A DNA stretch of 64,000 bases from JTS-RE37 sp041744575 (lineage in GTDB: Bacteria; Bacteroidota; Bacteroidia; Flavobacteriales; Flavobacteriaceae). Each line of letters opens with the position of its first letter. The first letter of the stretch is position 1. The position numbers and the translations under genes are program-made. Below the pieces are notes generated by a model, which had not been told where the DNA came from, did no database searches, and saw only the letters and a program-made list of their open reading frames with translations. Shown here piece after piece: positions 25,636-35,165 of the stretch. The stretch spans positions 62,001 to 126,000 of the forward strand of contig JBGTKP010000032.1 of NCBI GenBank assembly GCA_041744575.1, in the 5' to 3' direction.

Positions 25636-28600
25636 CTAATCCTCAACCAGCAAATATTGCAGCTGCAGTTCATTAAAAGCATTGTTAAATTCCTTGATTT
25701 CCCCGGAAACCATCCCGTCAAAAGCCGACAACTGGGCGTTGATCTTATTTGTCAGTTCTTCCTTCACGGCAATGTCCTGATCTGTAGGTGGAAAATCATC
25801 CAGGGCCACCAGGCTGTTCAGATGTCCTAGTTTATTGGTGAGCCGGATCGGAAAATTCAAAGGATCCTGACTGCTCTGGTTCTTTGTCTGATAAAGGGCT
25901 TTTTCAACTTCTTCAAAGCCCTGCTTCATTTTTTTGGCCTTCTCAACCAATTCTTTGGTTTTAGGATGATCTGCATACTGCCTGGTGAATGCCTCCAGCT
26001 GTTGGTTGATCTTTCTGATATTTTTAATAGACTGATGCGCTTTGTCAACGGTGGTGTTTATTTCATTGATAAAATCAAATTGTTTCTGGATCCCGGCCAC
26101 ATCGGTTTCCGCTCTGGGATCAGGGAGTATCCTGAAATTACGCGAAGTGGACGACCCGTTGACATTGAGATGGACCTTATATTCCCCAGGAACAGCGGTC
26201 GCGCCCTTCAGATTGGCCCACCAGAGAATCATACCTTCCAATTCCTCCGCACCTTTGCCGCGGGTATCCCAGTTAAAAGTGTTGCCGCCTTTTTTAATTT
26301 CCAGCTGCTCTTTCTTTTTCTTCGCGCCTCTCGAAAAACTTGCAAGGGTATCGCCGGCCATGTTCATATAAGTAAGTGCCACACTGTCCTTTTCTGACAG
26401 GTTCTTCAGATAAAAATGAGTAACTACCCCGGCAGGATGGTTTTCCCCTTCCGTCTTGGAAGGTTTCTCAGCCGCTGATCCCTTTGTTCTATAGGCATCC
26501 TTAGGTGTAAACAGCAAGACTTCTGAATCCTGCGGGAGATCTTTTAGTTGATGAATGACCGTGAGGTCATCTATGATCCAGAGACTTCGGCCCTGGGTGG
26601 CAACGATAAGGTTTTCATTTTTGATCACAAGGTCTGTAATGGGCACTATGGGCAGATTCAGCTGAAAGGGCTTCCAGTTGGCTCCGTCATTAAAGGAGAT
26701 GTACATTCCCGTTTCCGTACCTGCATATAGAAGACCCTTTTGCTTAGGGTCTTCCCTTATAACACGGGTAAAATGCTCTTCTTTAATACCATTGGTTATT
26801 TTTGTCCAGGTCTTCCCATAGTCAGCGGTCTTGTAAAGATAGGGCTGAAAGTCGCCCAGTTTGTAGCGCGTGGCTGCCACATAACAGGTGCCTTCATCAA
26901 AGGCAGAGGGTTCGATACTGTTGATCATATTCCACTCGGGCATATTTCCAGGCGTCACATTCTCCCAGTTGGTCCCTCCGTCCCGGGAAACATGGATCAG
27001 GCCGTCATCACTTCCGACCCATAGCAAACCTTCTTTGAGCGGACTCTCGTTGGCAGCGAATATGGTGCAGTAATATTCAACTCCGGTGTTGTCCTGGGTA
27101 ATGGGACCCCCACTTGAAACAAGCTTGTCAGGATCATTACGAGTGAGATCTTCGCTCAATAATTGCCAGCTCTGTCCTTCATTGGTGGAGAGATGAACGT
27201 GATTGGAAAAGGTATAAAGTTTTTTGGGATCATGTTTACTGAACATGATTGGAAAGTTCCATTGAAACCGGTATTTCATCCCCTCTGCCCCGTATCCCAT
27301 CGGGTTGTCGGGCCATACGTTGATTCCTCGTACGGTTTTAGCGTCATGATTGACCCTCGTGAGAAAGCCTCCGTAACTTCCCCCGTAGACGATTTCATTA
27401 TTCAAAGGATCCACAGCTATTGATGCGGACTCCCCGCCGGCGGTTTCTTCCCAATCGGCTTCAGTGATCGAATTCCCATCCCCTCTGTGTGAGATTCTGA
27501 GGGTGGAATTGTCCTGTTGCGCAGTATATATCCTGTAAGGAAAAGCATCGTCCGTAGTGAGACGATAAAATTGTGCCGTGGGCTGGTTATAATAGGTACT
27601 CCAGGTTTCACCTCCGTCATAGGAGATCTGAGCTCCGCCATCATCACCTATGATCATTCGTTGCGCGTTTTCGGGGGCAATCCACAGATCATGATGATCT
27701 CCGTGCGGGGCTTCAAAAGTACTGAAAGTCTTCCCGCCATCGGTGGATTTATGATATTCCACATTCAGCACATAAACGGTTTCTGCGTCTTCCGTATCTG
27801 CATAGACCCGGGTATAATACCAGGCGCGTTGGCGAAGTTTACGCTCACTATTGACCTGGGTCCATTTTTTACCCCCGTCATCCGAACGGTACAGGCCTCC
27901 TTTTTCCTTATTTTCAACAATGGCCCAGACCCTCTCGGAGTTCTTAGGGGAAACAGTGATCCCCATAATCCCAAGAGTATCTTTTGGAAACCCCTCATTG
28001 CTGGAAATTTCCGTCCAGGTCTCACCACTGTCAGTGCTCTTCCACAAAGCTGATCCATCCCCTCCACTGCTCAGACTGTAAGGGGTTCGTTGCGCCCTCC
28101 AGGTAGACGCGTAAATGATTCTCGGGTTGTTCGGGTCCATAACCAGATCAACCGCACCAGCCTGATCGTTTACAAAAAGGGTTTTTCTCCAGTTAATTCC
28201 ACCATCGGTGCTCTTATATACCCCACGATCCTCGCCTGGGGTATAAATATTTCCCAGCACAGCCGCATAGACAATATTATGATCCTTTGGATGTATGCGG
28301 ATCCTGGGTACGTGTCGGCTGTTTTTTAATCCTGCCGAGACCCAGGTCTTTCCGCCGTCTTCCGTTTTCCAGATACCATACCCGGAGGATACATTTCCTC
28401 TTAGCGTTTTTTCACCGCCTCCTACATAGATGACATTGGGATCACTCTGAGCGACCTCCACTGCCCCGATACTCCCTCCAAAATAACCGTCCGAGATATT
28501 CCCCCAGCTCCGGCCACCGTCCGTTGTTTTCCAGACCCCACCGCCTGTCGCCCCAAAATAAAAAAGGTTCGGCTTTCCCGGAACCCCTGTCACGGCCGCC

Positions 28601-28767
28601 GAGCGGCCACCACGGAATGGACCTATAAGCCGGTAATTCAAACTGGAATACCTGGCATCATCGGCAAGTTCCGCAGTGGTGTTTTTCTTTTTCTGAGCTG
28701 AGTGCTGATGAGGAATTAACAAAAAGGCCAGCAGAAGCAGGCAGGTGAGGGGGTACAAATTTTTCAT
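25636..28767 (-). CDS. Large exported sortilin/VPS10-like BNR-repeat propeller protein (copy A)
   Basis: This protein has about 1,043 aa from the ATG at 28767 (MKNLYPLTCLLLLAFL), which begins a signal peptide; the frame opens 13 codons earlier at an unlikely start. It has the same architecture as its downstream neighbour: a segment beginning YRLIGPFRGGRSAAVTGV, many S-x-D-x-G-x-x-W repeats (KTTDGGRSWGNI, KSTDSGETWTEI, RSDDGGKKWTQV) and a helical, glutamate- and lysine-rich C-terminal region. The two proteins align along their whole length, so this is a tandem gene duplication. The propeller role is inferred; the substrate or partner is unknown. It lies divergent from the gamma-glutamyltransferase-like gene. 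Confidence 0.87.
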   Translation of the reverse strand: MKNLYPLTCLLLLAFLLIPHQHSAQKKKNTTAELADDARYSSLNYRLIGPFRGGRSAAVTGVPGKPNLFYFGATGGGVWKTTDGGRSWGNISDGYFGGSIGAVEVAQSDPNVIYVGGGEKTLRGNVSSGYGIWKTEDGGKTWVSAGLKNSRHVPRIRIHPKDHNIVYAAVLGNIYTPGEDRGVYKSTDGGINWRKTLFVNDQAGAVDLVMDPNNPRIIYASTWRAQRTPYSLSSGGDGSALWKSTDSGETWTEISSNEGFPKDTLGIMGITVSPKNSERVWAIVENKEKGGLYRSDDGGKKWTQVNSERKLRQRAWYYTRVYADTEDAETVYVLNVEYHKSTDGGKTFSTFEAPHGDHHDLWIAPENAQRMIIGDDGGAQISYDGGETWSTYYNQPTAQFYRLTTDDAFPYRIYTAQQDNSTLRISHRGDGNSITEADWEETAGGESASIAVDPLNNEIVYGGSYGGFLTRVNHDAKTVRGINVWPDNPMGYGAEGMKYRFQWNFPIMFSKHDPKKLYTFSNHVHLSTNEGQSWQLLSEDLTRNDPDKLVSSGGPITQDNTGVEYYCTIFAANESPLKEGLLWVGSDDGLIHVSRDGGTNWENVTPGNMPEWNMINSIEPSAFDEGTCYVAATRYKLGDFQPYLYKTADYGKTWTKITNGIKEEHFTRVIREDPKQKGLLYAGTETGMYISFNDGANWKPFQLNLPIVPITDLVIKNENLIVATQGRSLWIIDDLTVIHQLKDLPQDSEVLLFTPKDAYRTKGSAAEKPSKTEGENHPAGVVTHFYLKNLSEKDSVALTYMNMAGDTLASFSRGAKKKKEQLEIKKGGNTFNWDTRGKGAEELEGMILWWANLKGATAVPGEYKVHLNVNGSSTSRNFRILPDPRAETDVAGIQKQFDFINEINTTVDKAHQSIKNIRKINQQLEAFTRQYADHPKTKELVEKAKKMKQGFEEVEKALYQTKNQSSQDPLNFPIRLTNKLGHLNSLVALDDFPPTDQDIAVKEELTNKINAQLSAFDGMVSGEIKEFNNAFNELQLQYLLVED

Positions 28768-28970
28768 GAATGATTCTCTTCGAATTAGTCTGCCTAAATG
28801 TACCAAAAAAGTTGGGAATGGGAAACCTCATCCCTTCGATATACAGAGGGGAATTGGTATCAATTTGTGTACTACGGCAGAAGTTCAGTACATTGCATAA
28901 AAGTTAAATTACCTTGCCGTCCGGAATTCCGGAACTAGTGTTGAAAAATAATTCAGCCCACATTCGCTTT

Positions 28971-30665
28971 ATGAGAAAAAAGATCCTCCTTGTAATTTTA
29001 TCAGTGCTGGCATTCGTCAGAACCTCCAGCCAGGACCGTGTAACCGGCGCCGGCTTTGCCACACGATCCGAAGTCCTTGCTCAAAACGGGATGGTGGCTA
29101 CAAGTCACCCGCTCGCCACACAGATCGGCCTTGACATTCTTAAAGGCGGAGGAAATGCCATCGATGCGGCTATTGCTGCCAATGCGGCACTGGGACTGAT
29201 GGAGCCGACAGGATCCGGGATTGGGGGCGATCTCTTTGCCATTGTGTGGGATGGAAAAACTAAGAAATTATACGGCTTGAATGCCAGTGGACGTTCTCCA
29301 CAGTCGCTGACCCTGGACTATTTCGAGAAAAAGGGTCTGAAAAGTATCCCCCCACACGGTCCGCTTCCGGTTAGCGTCCCAGGTGCGGTGGACGGTTGGT
29401 TTGAATTGCACAAGAAATTCGGGTCCAAACCAATGTCAGAGCTGCTGGCGCCAACTATTGCATATGCAGAAAAGGGATTTCCGCTTACAGAATTAATTGC
29501 CTGGTATATGAGCGGAATTCCTGATATACATAAACAAGGATATGCCAACATTAAAGATACTTATCTGAAGCAAAATGGTAACCGGATGCCCGGAGAGGGT
29601 GAAATATATAAAAATCCCTACCTCGCCGAAACCTACAGAAAAATTGCCACAGGCGGGCGGGATGCGTTTTACAAAGGGGAAATTGCCACGGTGATTGACA
29701 GGTTCATGAAGGAAGAGGGGGGATTTATCACTAAAAAAGATCTGGCAGACCACCACTCAGAATGGGTTACCCCTGTGTCTGTAAATTACAGGGGATTTGA
29801 TGTGTGGGAATTGCCCCCAAACGGACAAGGGATCGCAGCTTTGCAAATGCTCCAGATTCTGGAGGGCTATGATTTTTCAAAAATCCCTTTCGGCAGTCCG
29901 GAACATCTTCATTTGTTTACTGAAGCGAAAAAACTGGCTTTCGAGGATCGCGCAAAGTATTATGCCGATATGGATTTTACCAAGGTTCCGGTAGAAGGTC
30001 TTCTGTCTGATTCCTATTCAGATGAAAGACGCCGGCAAATCGGAACGGAGGCCGGTATCTATAAGGCAGGGGAAATCAGTGCAGGAGAGACCATTTACAT
30101 GACCGTTGCAGACAAGGAGGGTACCATGGTCTCACTGATTCAGAGCAACTACCGAGGTTTGGGTTCCTATATGGTACCCCCGGGACTGGGATTCATGTTT
30201 CAGGATCGCGGGGAGCTTTTTAGTCTGGTCCGGGGCCAGGCCAATACCTATGCCCCGGGGAAACGTCCGTTCCATACGATCATCCCTGCGTTTATTACCA
30301 GAAATGGGGAGCCTTATGTCAGTTTTGGGGTGATGGGAGGTGATTTTCAACCACAGGGCCATGTACAGATTGTTATGAACCTCATCGACTTCGGAATGAA
30401 TCTCCAGGAAGCCGGAGATGCACCCCGATGGGACCATACCGGAAATGCCTCTCCGACCGGCGAACCCACCGAAGGAAAAGGGGAGATCCGTCTGGAATCC
30501 GGGATTCCATACGAAACCATCAGAGGGTTGATGGATAGGGGACATTCGGTAAGTTTTGGCCGTGGCATATACGGGGGGTATCAGGCCATTCTTTGGGACA
30601 TTGAGAACAAAGTTTACCACGGGGCTTCTGAAAGCAGGAAGGACGGCCAGGCAGCCGGCTACTGA
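28971..30665 (+). CDS. Gamma-glutamyltransferase family protein, exported
   Basis: This Ntn-hydrolase proenzyme is about 564 aa. I chose the ATG at 28971 (MRKKILLVILSVLAFVRTSSQ), which starts a signal peptide; the 19 codons before it look untranslated. Family motifs include GMVATSHPLATQIGLDILKGGGNAIDAA and MEPTGSGIGGD near the N-terminus. The autoprocessing and nucleophile threonine aligns with T374 in GETIYMTVADKEG; the classical TTHxS motif is changed to TIYMT. That places it in a divergent GGT-like branch, so true glutathione hydrolysis is not certain. It is probably the first gene before the oxidoreductase and GH30 genes. Confidence 0.88.
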   Translation: MRKKILLVILSVLAFVRTSSQDRVTGAGFATRSEVLAQNGMVATSHPLATQIGLDILKGGGNAIDAAIAANAALGLMEPTGSGIGGDLFAIVWDGKTKKLYGLNASGRSPQSLTLDYFEKKGLKSIPPHGPLPVSVPGAVDGWFELHKKFGSKPMSELLAPTIAYAEKGFPLTELIAWYMSGIPDIHKQGYANIKDTYLKQNGNRMPGEGEIYKNPYLAETYRKIATGGRDAFYKGEIATVIDRFMKEEGGFITKKDLADHHSEWVTPVSVNYRGFDVWELPPNGQGIAALQMLQILEGYDFSKIPFGSPEHLHLFTEAKKLAFEDRAKYYADMDFTKVPVEGLLSDSYSDERRRQIGTEAGIYKAGEISAGETIYMTVADKEGTMVSLIQSNYRGLGSYMVPPGLGFMFQDRGELFSLVRGQANTYAPGKRPFHTIIPAFITRNGEPYVSFGVMGGDFQPQGHVQIVMNLIDFGMNLQEAGDAPRWDHTGNASPTGEPTEGKGEIRLESGIPYETIRGLMDRGHSVSFGRGIYGGYQAILWDIENKVYHGASESRKDGQAAGY

Positions 30666-30808
30666 ACTCCTCTCAAAGAGATAAAAACACGAAAACAGAC
30701 TTTTCAAAAAAAACAGTACCTTTCTCAGCCCTACAGGAGAGTTGCTTGTTCCTGTAAACAGGATGACATATGCAAAGTTATCGTCTAAATTAATAATGTG
30801 ATAAGACC

Positions 30809-32146
30809 ATGAAAAATCAAAATCGCAGGGATTTTGTAAAGAAGAGCGGGCTTGGCCTGCTGGGAGCTTCCCTGGCTCCATCCATCCTCAATCATCTCAG
30901 CAGTAAGACCAGGCTGCGGACGGCACATATCGGGGTGGGGAATATGGGTGCGGAAGACCTGAAAGCCATTTCTTCTCATAAGTTGGTGGATGTGACTGCA
31001 TTATGTGACGTTGATGCCGGCAATCTTGCCACGGCTCAAAAATTGCATCCCAAGGCCAAAATTTACTCCGATTACAGGGTGATGTTACGCGAAATGGCCG
31101 GCAATATAGACGCTGTCATCGTTTCGACCCCGGACCATACACATGCGCCGGCTTCAATGATGGCCATGCAACTGGATAAGCCTGTATGTTGTCAAAAACC
31201 ATTATCACATCATGTGGCAGAAGCACGTGCCATGAATAAACTGGCCGCAGAAAAAGGCCTGACCACCCAGATGGGAATACAGGTACATTCGTTTTACGAT
31301 TATAAACTGGCGACCTTGCTCATTCAGTCAGGCATTATCGGAAAAGTGAGTTGTGTCCGTGCCTGGTCTCCGAAAAACTGGGGTTATGACGGTCCGGTGC
31401 CTGAAGGCAAGGATCCTGTACCTGAGAGTCTAGACTGGAATCTCTGGCTGGGTACGTCGGCTGAAAGGCCCTATAAAGAGGGGATCTATCACCCTGCAAA
31501 TTGGCGCAAACTGATGGATTATGGTTGTGGTACTCTTGGGGATATGGGTGTCCACATCTTTGATACACCTTACAATGCACTGGCACTGGATGTTCCCTAT
31601 ACAATTACCAATGAATGCAGGGAACCTAACGGTTTTAGCTTTCCTCAGAACAATACAGTTACCTATGAATTCCCGGGCACTGAATATACGACCGATAGCC
31701 TGAAATGGGTGTGGTATGACGGGGAGGGCGCCCCTGCAACCCACGAGGACCTGCAACTTCCGGATGGAGAAGTACTGCCCGAACAAGGAGCTATGTTTAT
31801 GGGGGAAAAGGGGAGATTACTCCTCCCCCATTTTATGCAGATCCCAAAACTCATTGTTGATGGGGGTTACCAGGAAATGGATTTTGCCCCCTTCAACCTG
31901 GGTGCTCCCGTAAGAGATTATGAAACTGAAGGCAAAAAACACTACCACCAGTTTGTTGACGCCTGCCTGGGTCAGGGCGAATGTACTGCTCCTTTTTCCT
32001 ATGCGGCACGCCTCACAGAAACCATTCTGTTGGGAGTTATAGCCGGCAGGTTTCCAAATAAAACATTGCACTGGGACAATAAGACCGCACAGTTTTCGGA
32101 ATCGGAAGCCAACCAATTCCTTGATGCCGCCTACAGGAAGTTTTAA
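30809..32146 (+). CDS. Tat-exported Gfo/Idh/MocA-family oxidoreductase
   Basis: This 445-aa NAD(P)-dependent oxidoreductase has a twin-arginine signal (RRDFVKKSGLGLLGASLAPSIL). A Rossmann domain opens with RTAHIGVGNMGAEDLKAI. The conserved lysine sits in CCQKPLSHHVAEAR, where QKP replaces the more usual EKP, as in other exported members of this branch. The C-terminal dehydrogenase domain includes YGCGTLGDMGVHIFD. The sugar or sugar-acid substrate is unknown. The next gene is a GH30 lipoprotein, which suggests a saccharide-processing context in the periplasm. Confidence 0.88.
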   Translation: MKNQNRRDFVKKSGLGLLGASLAPSILNHLSSKTRLRTAHIGVGNMGAEDLKAISSHKLVDVTALCDVDAGNLATAQKLHPKAKIYSDYRVMLREMAGNIDAVIVSTPDHTHAPASMMAMQLDKPVCCQKPLSHHVAEARAMNKLAAEKGLTTQMGIQVHSFYDYKLATLLIQSGIIGKVSCVRAWSPKNWGYDGPVPEGKDPVPESLDWNLWLGTSAERPYKEGIYHPANWRKLMDYGCGTLGDMGVHIFDTPYNALALDVPYTITNECREPNGFSFPQNNTVTYEFPGTEYTTDSLKWVWYDGEGAPATHEDLQLPDGEVLPEQGAMFMGEKGRLLLPHFMQIPKLIVDGGYQEMDFAPFNLGAPVRDYETEGKKHYHQFVDACLGQGECTAPFSYAARLTETILLGVIAGRFPNKTLHWDNKTAQFSESEANQFLDAAYRKF

Positions 32147-32287
32147 TTCCCACATATAGTTCGGAACTTTCAAACTTACATCATGGCCGGCAAGGAATGG
32201 TCCCATAGAACCGGAAGCCGATAAGTTATATCGTTAGGTGTTCTCAATGAAATGTTACAGCCTGAGAAGAACAAACATAGTTTAAAG

Positions 32288-33733
32288 ATGATATCTTCCG
32301 ACGTATTTCGGGTTTTTGTTCCGCTCCTTCCTGTTTACTTGATTCTTGTTAGCCTGGCCGGCTGCAGGGAGAGTGCATCTTCTGATCCGGCACCGCTGTC
32401 CGGAACTTTGTATGTTACAAGCCCGGACCGGTCTCGGCTTCTGGAACCCAGGAAGGTGGAAGAAGTGTCCCGTCCGGCTCCTGAAGGAATTCCCATCCGC
32501 ATCGATCCTCATATCACTTACCAGAAGATGGATGGCTTTGGTTATACCTTAACGGGTGGAAGCGCTTTGCACCTGCAAAAAATGTCTGAACCAGCAAGAG
32601 ACAGCGTGCTACAGGAGCTTTTTGGGATTGAAAACAACGGTTTGGGCATAAGTTATTTAAGGATAAGCATAGGAGCCTCGGATCTCGATGAATTTCCCTG
32701 GTCGTACAACGATCTTCCAACAGGGGAGTCAGATAGGGACCTCAAGCAATTTTCCCTCGCATATGACACCCTTTACCTGATTCCGACACTGCAACAAATT
32801 CTTAAGATAGCCCCCCGGCTGAAAATTATGGGATCTCCCTGGTCACCGCCGGTATGGATGAAGGATGTCAATGATACCAGAGGAGGGAGTTTAAAAAAAG
32901 AATACTTTCCGGTATATGCCCAATACTTTGTAAAATATATCAGGGGAATGGAAAAAATGGGGATCCCAATTGATGCCATTACCATTCAGAATGAACCTCT
33001 GCATCCCGGAAACAATCCAAGTATGCTCATGCTTGCCGATGATCAGGCACTTTTTATTAAGAATGATCTTGGGCCCGCCTTTTTGAAAGAAGGTATCAGC
33101 ACCCGTATTGTTGTGTATGACCACAATGCAGACAGACCGGACTACCCCATTTCCATACTCAATGACCCGGCTGCGGCCAGGTATATTGATGGGTCCGCTT
33201 TTCACCTCTATGGGGGTTCAATTGATGCCTTAGCCAAAGTCAAGGAGGCCCATCCTGAAAAGAATCTCTATTTTACGGAACAATGGATTGGTGCCCCCGG
33301 AGATTTTGCCGGAGATCTCAGCTGGCATATCGAAAATCTGATTATAGGGGCTTCCCGAAATTGGTGTAAAATCGTTTTGGAATGGAACCTCGCGGCGGAT
33401 GATAAGCTGCAACCTCATACGGATCGCGGAGGTTGTGACCGGTGTCTCGGAGCGATTACCATTCAGGGGGATCGCGTTGTAAGAAATCCGGCCTATTATA
33501 TCATTGCCCATGCTTCCCGTTTTGTGCCGCCCGGATCTGTCAGAATTGCCTCAGAAATGCATGACAGCCTGCCTAATGTAGCGTTCAGGACCCCGCAAAA
33601 TAAGATCTCGGTTATCTTCCTCAACAAATATAAAAAGAAAGCGCTGGTTCATATGCGCTATGAGGACCGCCAATTGGACTGTACACTTGGGTCCGGGGAA
33701 GTGGGTACTCTTGTTTTTGAACCTGAGTTCTGA
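32288..33733 (+). CDS. Glycoside hydrolase family 30 lipoprotein
   Basis: This protein is about 481 aa from the ATG at 32288 (MISSDVFRVF). The lipoprotein signal has the lipobox LAGC with C26 as the modified cysteine. The (beta/alpha)8 domain opens with QKMDGFGYTLTGGSA. The acid/base is E236 in ITIQNEPLHP and the nucleophile E331 in LYFTEQWIGA, as in GH30 glucosylceramidase/beta-glucosidase-like enzymes. A C-terminal beta-sandwich side domain follows (about 415-481). Exact substrate specificity cannot be read from sequence. The gene lies 141 bp after the Gfo/Idh/MocA gene on the same strand. Confidence 0.9.
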   Translation: MISSDVFRVFVPLLPVYLILVSLAGCRESASSDPAPLSGTLYVTSPDRSRLLEPRKVEEVSRPAPEGIPIRIDPHITYQKMDGFGYTLTGGSALHLQKMSEPARDSVLQELFGIENNGLGISYLRISIGASDLDEFPWSYNDLPTGESDRDLKQFSLAYDTLYLIPTLQQILKIAPRLKIMGSPWSPPVWMKDVNDTRGGSLKKEYFPVYAQYFVKYIRGMEKMGIPIDAITIQNEPLHPGNNPSMLMLADDQALFIKNDLGPAFLKEGISTRIVVYDHNADRPDYPISILNDPAAARYIDGSAFHLYGGSIDALAKVKEAHPEKNLYFTEQWIGAPGDFAGDLSWHIENLIIGASRNWCKIVLEWNLAADDKLQPHTDRGGCDRCLGAITIQGDRVVRNPAYYIIAHASRFVPPGSVRIASEMHDSLPNVAFRTPQNKISVIFLNKYKKKALVHMRYEDRQLDCTLGSGEVGTLVFEPEF

Positions 33734-33773
33734 TATACTTTCAAGGGGTAATTTTCCAAAGGGCTGCCCATTC

Positions 33774-35165
33774 TCAGGTTAGAGGGGGTCTTATGAGCTT
33801 CGTCCTGATTTCCCTTCTTAAATAGTAGCCGGTGATCAGGGTCGAAAGTATATCAGCGACGGGGAAGGAAATCCACACCCCTATCTCACCAATAAACGAG
33901 GGAAGGATCAGAATCAGGGGAATAAAAATAAAACCTTGTCTGGTAAGGGTCAGCAGCAATGCAGGAACGGCTTTTCCGATAGCCTGAAAATACGCTGCGC
34001 CAATGAGTTGAAGCGCAATGATAGGGGTAGCAGAAAATACCCATCGCATGGCCGCCGGAGCGTGTTCAAGGACAAAGGCATTGGTTGACCGATCGAGTTC
34101 GGACATTCCGGGATTATCACTTAAAAACAGATCGGCGATCTCGCCTGGAAAAATCATCAATCCTATAAATATGACGGTTGCCACCAATGCAGCGTATCCG
34201 ATCGCGGTATTAATCGATTCTCGTACCCTTTGGTATTTTTTTGCGCCATAGTTATAACCAGCAACGGGTAAAAAGCCCTGAGTAACTCCGAAAACAGGGA
34301 ACAGAGCGAACATAAGCGTCCTTCCTATAATGGCGTAAACAGCGACCATAGGCGCCCCTCCAAGATTGAACAAGATGTTATTGAGCAACAGGTAGGTGAC
34401 ACTGACCGCTGCCTGTCTGGCCAGAGTAACGAATCCTAGTGATGCCACTTCCCTAAGGATAGGGAGGTCCAATCCGAAATGTGTCAGGCCGATCTTCAAC
34501 TCAGAATTTCGGGAGAGAAAGAACCAAAGGATATACCCAAAGCAGAGGAAATAGCTCAGGGTAGTCGCCCAGGCTGCCCCCTCCATGCCCCAGTCAAATA
34601 CGTTGATAAATAAGTAATCCATTACCAGGTTTCCCACAGAAGGAATGATCATGGCAATCATGGCAAATTTTGGTTTGCCCTCTGCGCGAATCACCGTGTT
34701 CCCCATCATACACAGGGCTAAAAAAGGCACCCCATAAAGAACAATGACATAGTACGTTTTAGCGGTCTCAAAGATGGCTCCTTTCCCTCCGAAGGCCGGG
34801 ATAAGGGTATCGACAAAATAGAGTCCGAGAAGTGCCAGGATTGCTGTTACCAGGAGCGTAAGGGTAATCTGATTGCCAAAAGTCTTTAATGCCTTGGCCG
34901 GATCATTCGCTCCCAGAGCCCTGGAAATAATACTGCTTCCACCGATTCCTATCGCCATTCCGAGGGCTGCAATAAAGAAGGAAACAGGAAGGACCACATT
35001 GATCGCAGCAATGGCTATGGATCCGATCCAGTTCCCTACGAAAATGGAGTCAACCAGGATGTTAAGACTCATTACCAGGATCCCAATGGAAGCTGGTAGT
35101 GCCTGCCTGATGAGCAATTTGCCGATAGGTTCGATTCCGAGCTGATCCGAACGAATCTTTGCCAT
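33774..35165 (-). CDS. MATE-family efflux transporter
   Basis: This 463-aa polytopic inner-membrane protein has about twelve spans. The MATE layout of two homologous halves is visible, with LVDSIFVGNWIGSIAIAAINVVLP near the start and FGVTQGFLPVAGYNYGAKKY in the second half. Such proteins export drugs or metabolites using an ion gradient. Its ATG overlaps the stop of hemH by one base (TGATG), so it is translated from the hemH transcript. Whether it moves a porphyrin-related compound is open. Confidence 0.9.
   Translation of the reverse strand: MAKIRSDQLGIEPIGKLLIRQALPASIGILVMSLNILVDSIFVGNWIGSIAIAAINVVLPVSFFIAALGMAIGIGGSSIISRALGANDPAKALKTFGNQITLTLLVTAILALLGLYFVDTLIPAFGGKGAIFETAKTYYVIVLYGVPFLALCMMGNTVIRAEGKPKFAMIAMIIPSVGNLVMDYLFINVFDWGMEGAAWATTLSYFLCFGYILWFFLSRNSELKIGLTHFGLDLPILREVASLGFVTLARQAAVSVTYLLLNNILFNLGGAPMVAVYAIIGRTLMFALFPVFGVTQGFLPVAGYNYGAKKYQRVRESINTAIGYAALVATVIFIGLMIFPGEIADLFLSDNPGMSELDRSTNAFVLEHAPAAMRWVFSATPIIALQLIGAAYFQAIGKAVPALLLTLTRQGFIFIPLILILPSFIGEIGVWISFPVADILSTLITGYYLRREIRTKLIRPPLT

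Noticed and set aside
30750..30763. TCCTG/CAGGA dyad upstream of the Gfo/Idh/MocA gene, considered as an operator
   Set aside because: It is short, single and without a recognised consensus; it could be chance.
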